Below, piece after piece: positions 32,165 through 42,125 of a DNA stretch of 64,000 bases (positions within the stretch are counted from its first letter, which is position 1; the number at the start of each line of letters is the position of its first letter). Below the pieces are notes generated by a model, which was given only the letters and a program-made list of their open reading frames with translations, made no database searches and was not told the origin of the DNA. The position numbers were made by a program, and so were the translations under genes. Source of the stretch: Xanthostigma xanthostigma (lineage: Eukaryota; Arthropoda; Insecta; Raphidioptera; Raphidiidae); the NCBI GenBank assembly GCA_963575645.1, contig OY754464.1:81752948-81816947 (forward strand), given 5' to 3'.

Positions 32165-32665
32165 GTAGTGCAAAGCCCTGCCGACAATATAGTTGTTTTG
32201 CTAATATAGGCAGCGTAACTCTTTTGTTTTTGGACAAAATAAAAAATTTAATCCCTTAGTACATTCCTTAAAATAATATTTTTCTTTTTAATTTAAATAT
32301 TACTATCAATTTTCCAAATTAAATCCACCCTTCACTAAATAAGTCCATATCTACAAACTGATGTTTTCATAAAAGTCCGGTCCTGTCGGGCCGATTTAAA
32401 AAAAAATTTGGCGGCACATTTTTATCTTTACTGATAGGTTAAATTTCAATTTTGAAATAATTCGGAGAAATTTTTGGGTATTTTTGGGCCCAAAAATATT
32501 TTTCAATCCTTAAAACCACCCTTAAAGTTGCCCGATTGGGCGTATTTTAAATAGGCTTTGTTCGATGATAAATTTCAACATGTGGTCCAAATTTCGTTAA
32601 AATCAATTAACTCCTTCGAAAGTTATAGCCCCTAGGTCCCGCCATCCGACCGACGCCAATAGTGT
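32165..32665 (-). repeat. Leader-like repeat, inverted relative of 63127-63680
   Basis: On the minus strand it begins TTACACTATTGGCGTCGGTC, then GATGGCGGGACCTAGG. It continues ACATGTTGAAAT, AAAGCCTATTTRAAAT, GGGTGG.TTT and ATTGTCGGCAGGG in the same order as 63127-63680. TGGCG right after ..TTACACTA recalls a tRNA primer-binding site next to an LTR end, but the LTR is absent here. Confidence 0.55.
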
Positions 32666-32774
32666 AAGTGCCAATTAATATCGACCAATTTTTCAGACAA
32701 ATAAATATATTAACAAAAATATATAAATTCAATCCAGATTTGATCTAAAAAATATAAAAAAAGGATTTGTTATT

Positions 32775-33260
32775 TATTTAGTTCATTTGTTCTTCAGGTA
32801 ATGATTCCTCCGAATAAATAGCGATAATTCAATTCACCAACCATAATTATATTTACTGCAGATATAAATCTATTCTGTCTTACTTCCAGAGTATAAATAT
32901 TCACCTGATAAAATAATAATGGCCAACACATAGATCGTAATACCTAACCTATAAACATGGAGTATTATATCTACAGTTGCTCTTGTGAATTTATGTGTTG
33001 TTAATTAACCTTTTGTGACGTGTATAGTTGTAAAACATTAAAGTTAGTGGACATTTTGTGAGCAGTTGGGTTAGGATAAAACATTATTATTTTGTGAAAC
33101 TTTTGACGTTTACACTAACGCCATCGGTTGGTTTTTTGGGTGAACGTCAGAAAATTCGACAAAATGAGCGAGGAGTATAGTGCAGTGTATTCTTCAACTA
33201 ACTATTTTACCTGATACTTTGATCGGTGAATTGAAAGTAAATTTTATTGTAACGAATAAA
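32775..33260 (+). repeat. 500-bp dispersed repeat, copy 4
   Basis: Same block order and strand as the copies at 9583, 13890 and 26690. Confidence 0.65.
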
Positions 33261-33803
33261 TTTGTTCCAAGATTAGTAATTTCTATCTTTAAGTTAAAAC
33301 AGGCTGGTCATAAGACGAATGAAGATATTTTGCTTATTGTATGCGTTCTCGATCGACTATTTTTAATAGAAAACATAAGCTAGACTAGAGATGGGTCGGT
33401 ACGCGTTTTTCCAATAACAAAACGTAACTAGTTATCAGTACTCGATAACGGTTTTTGAAACTATTTATTTTAATAACTATGTATTGGCGATACACGAGTC
33501 TAGAAGTGGTTTTGCCGTTTTGGTAGCGATATCATTTATAACAAATAGTAACAAATAGTTACTGATTGGTGTTATATTTTTGAAACACTCATTGTTGCGA
33601 ATACAATGCAAATACAAAAAAAAAATGTATTTGTCAACTACTTAATACAAGTACGAGAGGTGCATTGTGTAGATTTAAAAAAGAAATCAAAATATTTTCA
33701 TATTTTATTCAAGAATCAAGTGGGCCGAACATAAATAATACACGTGCCATGGGCCAACAATAACGTTCATTGTACCAATTAGCTAGTCAACATTGTTAGT
33801 TAT

Positions 33804-34590
33804 TGCACATACCGCTAAATTAGCGGTATGTGCTTTATTATCGCTTTGAGCATCAGAGCTGACTTTCGTTCATATAAGAAGTTATATCTAAGTTAATTTC
33901 ACACGAAATCCATTCAAATTGAAGCTTTTTGAAAAGAGGAGATTCTGATCTATAAAACAGAACCATTTTTAAATCAATTCGAGTTCATAAATACTATTAA
34001 AATTGTAATTGAAAGTTACAAACAGCAGTTGTCGGTTGGTCTGTACGTATGTACGTATGTACGGATGTACGTATGTACGTACGTCACGACTCTACAGATC
34101 GCAATTTTGGTCGGATTGCCTTGGGTTATATTTTATTCACTTTGTTTACTATCAGACCAGAACCCTATTTAAATTCACATAAATGTGTTCAGTAGTTTAA
34201 TTTTTATAAACAGTTTAATTTTATTATTTTTGACAGCTAATAGTTAAAATAAAAAACCTTAAAAAAACAAAAAAATACCTATTACAGTTATTGTAATGTA
34301 GTGTATTACGTAGAATAACTGCTCCACTTCTATACCATAATAACAAGGCAAGCTGGGATATCAGAATGGCCGAGTGGTTAAACGCGTAGTCCAGTAATAG
34401 CAAGGTGCCGAGTTCGATTCCCGCTGACACCAAGTAATATTTTTTTTTTCTATTCCATTTTATTTTTATTTTTTTTTCTATTTTTTTAATTGTTTTTTTT
34501 TTTTAAATCTATTTTCTCAATTTTTTTTCATTATAATATGTACAGTGGAAAACTTGCGGGATGTGCACTTTTGGTTTTGCCAACTATTAT
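33804..34590 (-). mobile_element. Hairpin-ended element carrying a tRNA-like module, copy 2
   Basis: Reverse-complement homologue of 15579-16465. The hairpin GCACATACCGCTAA / TTAGCGGTATGTGC is at 33806-33835, the ACGTATGT microsatellite at 34042-34085, TGTAGAGTCGTGACG is conserved, and the far end is GTGCACATCCCGCAAGTTTT in complement (34545-34580). It lies inside the hAT element. Confidence 0.75.
34366..34436 (+). other. tRNA-like sequence with Pol III terminator (degenerate)
   Basis: ATGGCCGAGTGGTTAAACGC is a strong A-box region of the type found in tRNA-Ser/Leu, and AGTTCGATTCCC is the B box. The 3' end CTGACACCA is followed by a run of ten T. The acceptor pairing TATCAGA with GCTGACA is only 5 of 7, and no clean anticodon stem or long variable arm is seen. 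I call it a pseudo-tRNA or promoter module, not a tRNA gene. It is antisense to its host element, as is the copy-1 module. Confidence 0.5.
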
Positions 34591-34838
34591 GCATATAATA
34601 TATTATCTATTGTTGCGTAAGCAAAAATCGTTATGGTGATTTGTTATGTAAGTTTGTTTAAAATAGATATTAAACTTCTCAGAAAACAACACAGTGTAAC
34701 TAAACGTTCTACAATGTATACCTATTTAATCGCCCAATACATAGTTATCGTAGAACGGAATACCGTATTTCAGTTATTGCGCCAATACATAGTTATTGAA
34801 ACTATTTACGTTTTAAAACGCACATCTCTAAGCTAGAC

Positions 34839-35310
34839 CATTTTTATGAAAGTTATTCACCCCCATTTAAACGTATACAATTAGTATTATATACTTAAAT
34901 ATTGTAGCAGTTTGTCCACGCCATTGATACACGAACTCTCTCTTTATCCCTCTCTCTCTCTTTCTCTTCCTCTGCCGGAGCTCTGGTGGCGTTTGCATCG
35001 ATATTTTTACACTCCCTAACACCCCTGTAGCGTGAAACTGGTCTGATTTACGTGACCGCTTGCATGCCTACATTTATTAATCCTTTTTTTCTAAAACGTT
35101 CCTTTCGACTTTCGTTTTTATTGTTACGTGAATTCATTGACTTTTTCTTGTTTAAATTAAAATTTGAAACGTGTGATTTATCAATGTTTATATAGAAAAA
35201 TTTTGACGCAAGGTGCGTTTAAAAAAACTTCAAGTGTCCCCTGACAAAATATCCCTCGACATAATATCCCCCGCCAAATTATCATATCTTAATCCAAATC
35301 TTCTTGGTTT
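34839..35310. other. Unrecognised stretch with a TC-rich run
   Basis: 34929-34973 is a TCTCTC-rich run. The rest carries no recognised element or gene. Confidence 0.4.
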
Positions 35311-35348
35311 ACGAGCCTGTATGCCGTGGTCCATTGGTTTTTCTACCT

Positions 35349-35383
35349 GACGTTTCGTCTACAACTGCGGTAGACATTATCAA
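35349..35383 (-). other. Hammerhead-like core motif with six-base-pair stem
   Basis: Minus strand: TTGATAA (5 of 7 to CUGANGA), GTCTAC, loop CGCAGTT, GTAGAC, then GAAACGTC. The stem is perfect and its sequence differs from all other copies, so pairing is kept while bases change. AGG after the motif could pair with CCT before it. Confidence 0.3.
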
Positions 35384-35561
35384 AGGCGATCAAAGGTTAG
35401 TAACTTCCATCTTTAATAGTGTTTGGTGAACATGAGCATAAGTTACCTACATTACACTAAAAAATTCAAACACACCTATAACTTTATTTATTTAATATAT
35501 TCGTATCAAATCGTTAATTAAAATAAACATTATAAACTGTTTATTAAATCGGTTTCCTATT

Positions 35562-36122
35562 GGTGATGTGTCCACATGACTCTTTATTGGGAGCTGGCTC
35601 CATTCGCTCCGCTCACTAAAAAGAGTCGCTCAGAGCGAGTCGTTCAAAGGAGCGACACTAGACAGTATGCACTACACAAGAGTGCAGACTGTAGAGGTCT
35701 GAACTGTCGTCATACATGCTCAGGAGTCATGTAGCATTGCACAATACACACTCGGTTCTGAGCTCATTTTAATATTTATATTATTCGAATTTCGGATAAA
35801 CTATAAAGTATAATAAACGCTTAACAATAATAATGTTTATTGTTACAATATTATATCTTTGTAAACGACGTCAATGTGAAGGGTTTAAGTCACTGTAAGC
35901 TTAGTACTATTACACTTACAGTGTGTCATTCAACATTAAAGATAACTCCGTACGTGCAAAGTTCACTAGTGCCTCTGTGGCCTGTGCTGTGTGCGCTCTG
36001 TAAATGTGCGAATGCAACAGTACAGAATAGCTCGGAGTGAGTCATTCACTAAAACGACTCGCTCCGCTCCGAGAAGGGAGTCGTTCATTATGAACGACTC
36101 GCTCAGGAGCGACACATCACTA
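35562..36122. mobile_element. Inverted-repeat element with GAGCGA-rich ends (hAT-like)
   Basis: GGTGATGTGTC at the left and GACACATCACTA at the right, with many GAGCGACTC / GAGTCGTTC words inside both ends. A clean 8-bp duplication was not found. The interior 35700-36000 is less repetitive and has no assignable ORF. Confidence 0.6.
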
Positions 36123-36380
36123 TAGTTGACGCAATTATAGTCGTTTTGTGAACATATTCAAGTAATGAACAATAAATTTAAGATCGAGTATTCTAAACGT
36201 CAACAAAGGAACACTCTAAATACCGTAAACAGCTTCGGTTTTCATTGTTCTCTCTTTCAAGAGTTAAGCGGCAGTTATGTACCTTTTAAAATTTAATATA
36301 TACACAGAGAGACATATTATTTTCTCATTTCAATTTTCCGTTATTGAATGCGTATATATATAATTGATGTTTTATTCAAA

Positions 36381-36527
36381 ATGACAATCAAGGAACAAAT
36401 GATGAAGAATATAAGTTTAGAACTGGAGTACTTGAGTGAAGAATTTTTATTCAGAAGAAAGAGGACCGACGCAAAAACAACTACATTTCTACAAACTAGA
36501 GTGACCTGTGCGAATTATTCGCACTAA
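36381..36527 (+). CDS. Unrecognised 48-residue ORF
   Basis: ATG to TAA encodes MTIKEQMMKNISLELEYLSE followed by a basic, Thr-rich tail. The product is charged and amphipathic with a helix-like first half, unlike the low-complexity frames around it. No family is recognised, no splice signals were tested, and no similar sequence is elsewhere in the window. It may be a host micro-ORF, the 3' end of a decayed transposase, or chance. Confidence 0.15.
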   Translation: MTIKEQMMKNISLELEYLSEEFLFRRKRTDAKTTTFLQTRVTCANYSH

Positions 36528-36639
36528 ATGAGTATAATAATTATCACTTTACAAAATTATTTTTTAAATATGATTGCAGGTATTCAATTCGTTTCTAATT
36601 TTGCACACTGCTTATAACGTTCTTCTTTTTGTTGTATTA

Positions 36640-36910
36640 CAATGTGAAACTCAGATGACAGATCGAAACTAAAATTTTCATATAGAGGCGCAAGTAGCAA
36701 AAGCGTTGAGCTAAGCCGTCAGATGGCATCATGCAGCATTGCTGTGACGTTGTTCAGCGCTGCTCGCTGTTGCAAAATTAAAGCCGTCAGATGGCAGTAT
36801 ACAGTATTGTGTCTGTTGTATTACAATATGAAGGTCAGATGACAGATCGAAGTGTTGACGTTGTTTCAAAATTAAAGCCGTCAGTTGGCAGACGTTGTTC
36901 AGCGTTGCTG
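36640..36910 (+). repeat. Irregular short direct repeats
   Basis: TTGTATTACAATRTGAA, CAGATGACAGATCGAA, AAATTAAAGCCGTCAG and GACGTTGTTCAGCG each occur two or three times in shuffled order. Confidence 0.6.
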
Positions 36911-37482
36911 TATTTTAATTAATTTACAAAAACAAAAGCAATAATAAATTTTTTTGTTGTCAATGTCAGTAGAGCAAGCAATTATCTGTAAAATGATATA
37001 TAATTTATGTGGAGTAATTGTGAGGTTTTTTCTAAAAAGGAAGGCAAACATCTTAAACATTAGCGTATTTATATATATGATTCTTTGTGTTTAACTTTTA
37101 TGAGACTGGGAAGGTACATGATGTCTTTTAGATTTTCAAATACTTTTTTTGGCGCGTTTTAAAAAACTAACCAAGCGGGGCACATGCGTGATAGGGTTTC
37201 ATAGTGTTCGTATGACGCATTTATGGACTATTTGTTGCCTGACAAATATCGTATCTAATCTTACCTAGAAATGCGTCATTACAATGTCTTGATACGGTTT
37301 TGTAGATCATTAAAAAGAGTCCAGTTGGATAGAAAGGCACACGCAGTGCACAGTTCACACAGAGAGGCACCGAAGTGTATAGTGCGCGCACACAGACGGG
37401 AGTCGAGAGCGGTGGCGTAGAGGTGGCATGACGGCATCAGAGATTGTCATGCGCCAATAGATGTTTCTCAAACAAAAAAACC

Positions 37483-38240
37483 GGCCACCGCGCACCGAGG
37501 ATTCCGTATACACACTTATAGGTATGTAAATAGTTCGTCCATAACGGGAATCGAGCCTCGAAGATTTTTCCCGCTTTGCCGTTGGAAAACTATGGTCCCC
37601 GGCGTACATCGACAAATGTCGCGGTCAGTTTGGCAACTAAGCGTGTAATTGCAATGAGTTCAGATGGACTACTGAACTCTATTGTAACTCGTGTCTATGT
37701 ATCTGATAGCCTAGTTGTCGTATCGTGTTGTATGCGAGAGTTCTCATATTGACATTGTGCTGTATATAAACGCACCGGTAGCGGACGCTTGTTTTGAATT
37801 AGCACTGTTACTGTGGACGTGCGTAGCATTTTGTTGCGGTTTAAAAACATTATTTTTTTGTGACGTAACTACAAATTTACGGTTTCGGATTTTTCCCTTT
37901 ACTTGTGCTATAAAGTATAAAGCATTGTTTTTTTGCCAAATTTCATGATTGTAGGTCAACGGGAAGTACCCTATAGGTTTGACAGACAGACAGACGGACA
38001 ACAAAGTGATCCTATAAGGTTTTTTTTCAGACTATATATTGACAAAAATAATATAATTATAAATCAATATTTCACTAGATAATATAAAAATATTGATTTA
38101 TAATTTTATTATTTTTGTCAATATATACAGTAGAGCCTCGATAATCCGTAGTCTGAAAAAAATTGGTCGATCATTTTATTTATTTGAAGAGTTCTATTCA
38201 GACGTTAATCAAAGATTTGATCCTATAAGGGTTTCCTAAA
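37483..38240 (+). mobile_element. Lepidopteran GGCCAAG element, copy 2, interrupted
   Basis: From ACCGGCCACCGCGCACCGAG to GTGATCCTATAAGG and, after an insertion, GATCCTATAAGGGTTTCC. It shares GTATGTAAATAGTTCGT, CGTACATCGACAAA.GTCGC and GGTCAACGGGAAGTACCCTA with the copies at 22516 and 44676. It lacks the first 'AAGTGCGAGTCGGACT' portion. Confidence 0.8.
38020..38217. mobile_element. Penelope-like/foldback insertion with 13-bp duplication
   Basis: Flanked by identical 13-bp repeats TGATCCTATAAGG (38007-38019 and 38218-38230), which lie in the conserved tail of the GGCCAAG element. The insert is a palindrome (CAGACTATATATTGACAAAA and complement, 38029-38128) plus a tail TTCTATTCAGACGTTAATCA also present at 62470-62500. 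The length of the duplication and the inverted module point to target-primed insertion and not to cut-and-paste. Confidence 0.75.
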
Positions 38241-38864
38241 AACGTTGATTTGTTGAATTAGAGCCACTGACGAACCGTGGAAAGAAAAAGGCTTGTGTTT
38301 AAAATATATATCTTTAAAATACAAGCCGTTTGTTCATATCTATACTGTAAATACGTGATCAGATAGCAGGAATTAGCACTGTATCTGGGAAAAAACAGTG
38401 AGAGAGATTTGCTGTTTTGTGTTGGTTGTCTGTTCAGGCGTCAACAAATAATCCAATGATAGAGAATACGGGATTTCCAACGGCATTTCAGAAGCCTTGA
38501 CGAGATCGCATGGCGCATCTCAACAATTTAGTCAGTCAATTCTCTCCTTCTCCCTCCCTTACTTCCGTCTGTTTCATGTCAGTTCGCATGCTTTATATCG
38601 TTGGCTACTAAACAAAATGGCTCATGTACAATTTTTAGTTAATTTGTTTTAATTGTATTTCCCTTCTTTCAAAATTTGAAATCAGAACATGATAAAATAT
38701 TGTTTCTAGTTTTGAATAACCGTTCTCAAAACAATCATTATTTAAAACGTTTTAGAACTGCTGAAATATATTGTAAAAGATGAGTTAGTAGGGGATGTAA
38801 GCGTATTTTTATAACACAAACTTTAAATTAAAAAAATTAAAGAAACTACTAATAAAATAATAAA
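38241..38864. other. Unrecognised stretch
   Basis: No repeat shared with the rest of the window and no assignable ORF. Confidence 0.35.
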
Positions 38865-39750
38865 AAAAATTAATATACCACGTTTTTAAAGCGAACTAAA
38901 ATACAGAAAATAATTTCTTTGCAGACAGATTTTTAACTTGTAGGATTTGAAACGAAAAACGTGGGGCGCATGCGACAGTTATATAAGAAGTGGTGGGAGT
39001 AGCTATCAATGAAAAAATCTATTTACAAGATAAAACGAATAATGCGCCCCACGTTTTTCGTTTCACATCCTACAAGTTAAGGAGGTTGATGCGTTACAGT
39101 CCCAATAAAAAATAAGTCGAATTCTAAATGGGAACTTTTCCATAATAAATTTTTACAAAAGGTTATAAGTCGATGATACCAATAAATTATAGTCATAAAG
39201 GCATAAATAAATATATTTTTTAATATTAATTAATTATTTCAGTATTTGACTTAATGGACTAACTTTTGAATTTTTTGTACAAAGTTAGGTTAGACAAAAT
39301 AAATTTATGTAAATATCTGTATTTTACATATTTTTTGCAGTAAATAATTAAAAAAAGAAATTAGAAGTAATAAAAATTAAAATTAAATCATTAAAGAGTT
39401 GAAAATTCAGTTAAAATTGTTAAAATTGTCAAGAATAAAAGTTCATAATCGAAAAGTGCTAAGGTTAAATATTTTTTTTATTGATTAAAAGTCTCCTAAT
39501 TAAATTGGAAAAAATATTAAAATATGCGTAAGACATCGATGCTTTACATAGTTAGTTTTCGGAACTGTTGACATTATTTTGGATTTTTTACAGAAAATTT
39601 TGTCATAAAAAATCTTTTAAAAAAACTTTATTTCAGATTTTTTTCATTATCTTCGTAAAACGACACAACCTTCTTAATGTCTGTAAAGAAATTGTTTTCT
39701 ACTTTTTAGTTGACTTTAAAAACGTGGTATATTCTATTTTTTTAATTTAT
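38865..39750. mobile_element. Foldback element with ACTAAAAAGT motif, copy d, interrupted
   Basis: Same core and loop as 5205-5640 (AACGTGGGGCGCATGCGACA, GTAGCTATCAATGAAAAAAT). The left arm starts TATACCACGTTTTTAAAG. The right arm is split after CCTACAAGTTAA (39080) by a TTAA-flanked insertion and resumes TGTCTGTAAAGAAATTG, ending AAAACGTGGTATA. Confidence 0.8.
39081..39673. mobile_element. TTAA-inserting (piggyBac-type) MITE
   Basis: TTAA lies on both sides (39077-39080 and 39674-39677). The ends GGAGGTTGATGCGTTAC and the complement of GAAGGTTGTGTCGTTTTAC are imperfect inverted repeats. Removing the insert rejoins the foldback arm so that it again matches its partner. Noncoding, AT-rich interior. 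Confidence 0.65.
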
Positions 39751-40677
39751 TATTATTTTATTATATTTTAAATTAACGTTATATTTGAATGAATTTAAAT
39801 TAACTTGCCATTCATATTTAAAGACGCCTTGCGTAATATGCTATATAACAAAAATATCTCAAATCACCTGGTCTTTCTACTCTAATGAAAAATGTAAATT
39901 TTCACGTGTCATCAGGGGAGTTGTATGGTCGTTCGTTTTATTTTACAAAAACACGCGACCTTAGCCACTTTGTCTTGTGACTGCACTTACAATATACCTA
40001 CGTGTCTGTCTATCATTTTCTGTGCTCTGTAAATATTCCCTACATAATAGAAATGTGCAGGGCTACTATAGTTTACGAACAAACTAGTTAAAATGAACTG
40101 ACTCTAAAACATTCCTGGAAAAAAAACGGGGTCAAACGGAAATTACGGAAATCGTAACAAAAACTGATTATCATAAAAATACAATTTTAGTACCTGCATC
40201 GAGTTTAAAATTTTTGATGTAAAATTTCTTTAGACGCGTTTGGTGAATTTCGCGAAGGTGATTTGCCGTCACGAAATCTTGTTATGTTTTATTCTCGACC
40301 TGTTTTGGAATTGCAGTTAATGAAACAAACGACTAAATTATCCTCTGAACAGACCAAATAAATTTTAAAGTTAATTTTCTCTTATCTGAGTTATATGTGA
40401 AATTTAGCATCATAAAAGAACATTACAGTAACATTGCATATTGCATGTGTGCTAAAATTTGAAGTAAAATCGATATTTTAAAACCACTTTAGCTTCTTTG
40501 GTTTCTGCATCCGAGCTTTTTATGATTCGCAATGTTTACGAGGGCTTAAAAATAGCGGAGCGTGTAGCAAAGTCGTTATTAATTTGGCGTTGACAGGGCA
40601 CACATATACAATATCAATAATATTTGATATACTATTAATTATAATAAGTAACTTCAGTTATAGAGGTATGAAATCTA
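39751..40677. other. AT-rich stretch without recognised genes
   Basis: Short unrelated ORFs only. No repeats recognised. Confidence 0.35.
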
Positions 40678-40801
40678 TACTAATATATAAACCTGAAGAG
40701 TTTGTTTGTTTGGTTGAACGCGCTAATCTCAGGAACTACTGGTTCGAATTGAAAAATACTTTTTTTGTTGGATAGCCTATTTATTGAAGAAAGTTATAGG
40801 C

Positions 40802-41464
40802 CAGGGGTCGGCAACCCGTGGCCCGCGAGCCTATACATTGCGGCCAGTGACTGTTTTATAAATAAAAGTCCTATATACATACCTACATAAATAAATAATT
40901 AAATTAATTTTTACAAATCCTTTTTCTTATATGATACTGAGGATGTACTTAGTCATTTACAAATGAACGTGATTGACCGCTAATCTAATGATACTCTCAA
41001 GAACTCTTTCTTTGTAATCAAAGATCTTGTTAAATTTTATGTCAGTTTGCCATCTAATTTTGACGAATTGAAAAGGTTTGCTCTGCAATTAACTACAATT
41101 TTTGGTAGTACTTACTTATGAGAACAAACCTTTTCGATTTTCAATTACAGAAAAAATAAATTTAATATGCTTCTCGTCTCATAGATGAGCATTTGAGAGC
41201 TATTCTACGAATTGCAACTACAAACCTGGAAGCTAACATACAACAAACAGCCACTCAAATACAATCTCAAACGTCACACTAATTTTTGTAAAAGAACAGT
41301 TCTATTTTGAAGTTCTCAGTTAAATTTTTAATGAAATTCAAATGAAATGTTTTCGAATTTTTAATATCACAAATACCTCAATTATTAAAATTATGTGCGA
41401 CCCGCCTTTATTTCAATTTGCCACTATGTGGCCCTTGCTTGCCAAAAGGTTGCCGACAGCTGGA
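40802..41464 (+). mobile_element. hAT (Charlie-type) element nested in a Helitron
   Basis: The left end CAGGGGTCGGCAACCC and the right end GGTTGCCGACAGCTG (complement CAGCTGTCGGCAACC) are typical hAT termini. It carries a transposase remnant. No clean target duplication, because the right end is mutated. Confidence 0.75.
40955..41282 (+). pseudogene. hAT transposase C-terminal region, decayed
   Basis: Successive frames read DLVKFYVSLPSNFDELKRFA, LQLTTIFGSTYL, a TGA where Cys is expected, EQTFSIFNYRKNKFN, then after a frameshift RLIDEHLRAILRIATTNLEA and a stop. This is the end of a hAT transposase: the LPSxFxxLRxxA, FGSTYxCEQxFS and NKFxSRLTDEHL motifs of the dimerisation region. There is a TAA near the start, the TGA and the frameshift, so it cannot be functional. 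The orientation agrees with its terminal repeats. Confidence 0.85.
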
Positions 41465-41603
41465 TAGTATATAATATTACGCTACGACCAATAGGAGCGG
41501 AGCATCAATGAAAAATGTTGCAAAATGTATCTCAAAAATAAGCTTCTATTCAGGTGAAATGCCTTAACTACATATATCAATATTAGGTCGTACATTCACA
41601 AGC

Positions 41604-41646
41604 CCGGCTGGGCCAGTCGGTAGAGCATGCGACTGTTAATGATTTG
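41604..41646 (+). other. tRNA-Lys-like 5' half
   Basis: GCCCGGCTGGGCCAGTCGGT then AGAGCATGCGACTGTTAAT follows the acceptor, D-arm and anticodon region (TTAAT) of insect tRNA-Lys with a few changes. The sequence diverges just after the anticodon loop, so the T arm is missing. It could be a truncated pseudogene or the head of a SINE. Confidence 0.55.
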
Positions 41647-41739
41647 AATGATAAGTTATTTGGTTGTACTCAGTACTTAGGACATACGTTTTATCTGTTT
41701 TTATTTTTGTCAACTGACGTTTGTATCATGTATGACCCG

Positions 41740-41940
41740 CGCCTTCACCATATATACCCGTACTACCACCGTATGTATATCAAACATCCTCACAAAATTT
41801 GATTTCAATCCGCTCATCCGTTTGACTTGTGACAAGACGTACGGAGTTTTTGCAAAAATATGTTTTTCGGATTCGAGGGACCTCAAAACAAAAAAAATAA
41901 TTGTTAAATTTAGACTTAAATCAGTATAATTTCCCACTTG
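41740..41940 (-). repeat. Inverted fragment of the 8378/11434 repeat
   Basis: On the minus strand it carries TCCAACTCCACAAGTGGGAA, ATCCGAAAAACATATTTTTG and AACGGATGAGCGGATTGAAA. These match blocks at 11500-11680. The outer piece ACCATATATACCCGTACT is shared with about 12486. Confidence 0.6.
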
Positions 41941-42125
41941 TGGAGTTGGAATGATAAAAGACGTTTTTCTACTATCTCTGTACTAAAAAATAATGTAACA
42001 TCATGTTGTATTGAATTATTAATAGACATTAAATAAACTTCTTCAGAGCTTTCGGAAGTTAAAACATTTATGACACTCACAAAGAACTTTTTAAGCAGAA
42101 TAAAATGGCGATTGGACGTATAGTA

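Larger units (their letters stand above)
33386..34830. mobile_element. hAT-type element with 8-bp duplication and nested insertion
   Basis: TAGAGATGGGTCGG at the left and GCACATCTCTA at the right are flanked by identical 8-bp repeats AGCTAGAC (33378-33385 and 34831-34838). Both ends hold CAATACATAGTTAT / ATAACTATGTATTG in inverted form. The middle is occupied by the hairpin-ended element 33804-34590. No transposase remnant was seen. Confidence 0.85.
40678..41535 (+). mobile_element. Helitron-like (Lep1-type) element interrupted by hAT
   Basis: Starts TCTATACTAATATATAAAC and GAACGCGCTAATCTCAGGAA, as in 43196-43539. It is interrupted after AAGTTATAGG and resumes TATAATATTACGCTACGACC. The 3' end is diverged or lost near 41535. 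Confidence 0.7.

Noticed and set aside
34366..34436. Functional tRNA gene
   Set aside because: A and B boxes and a terminator are present, but the acceptor stem mispairs and no clean anticodon arm is formed; it lies inside a mobile element.
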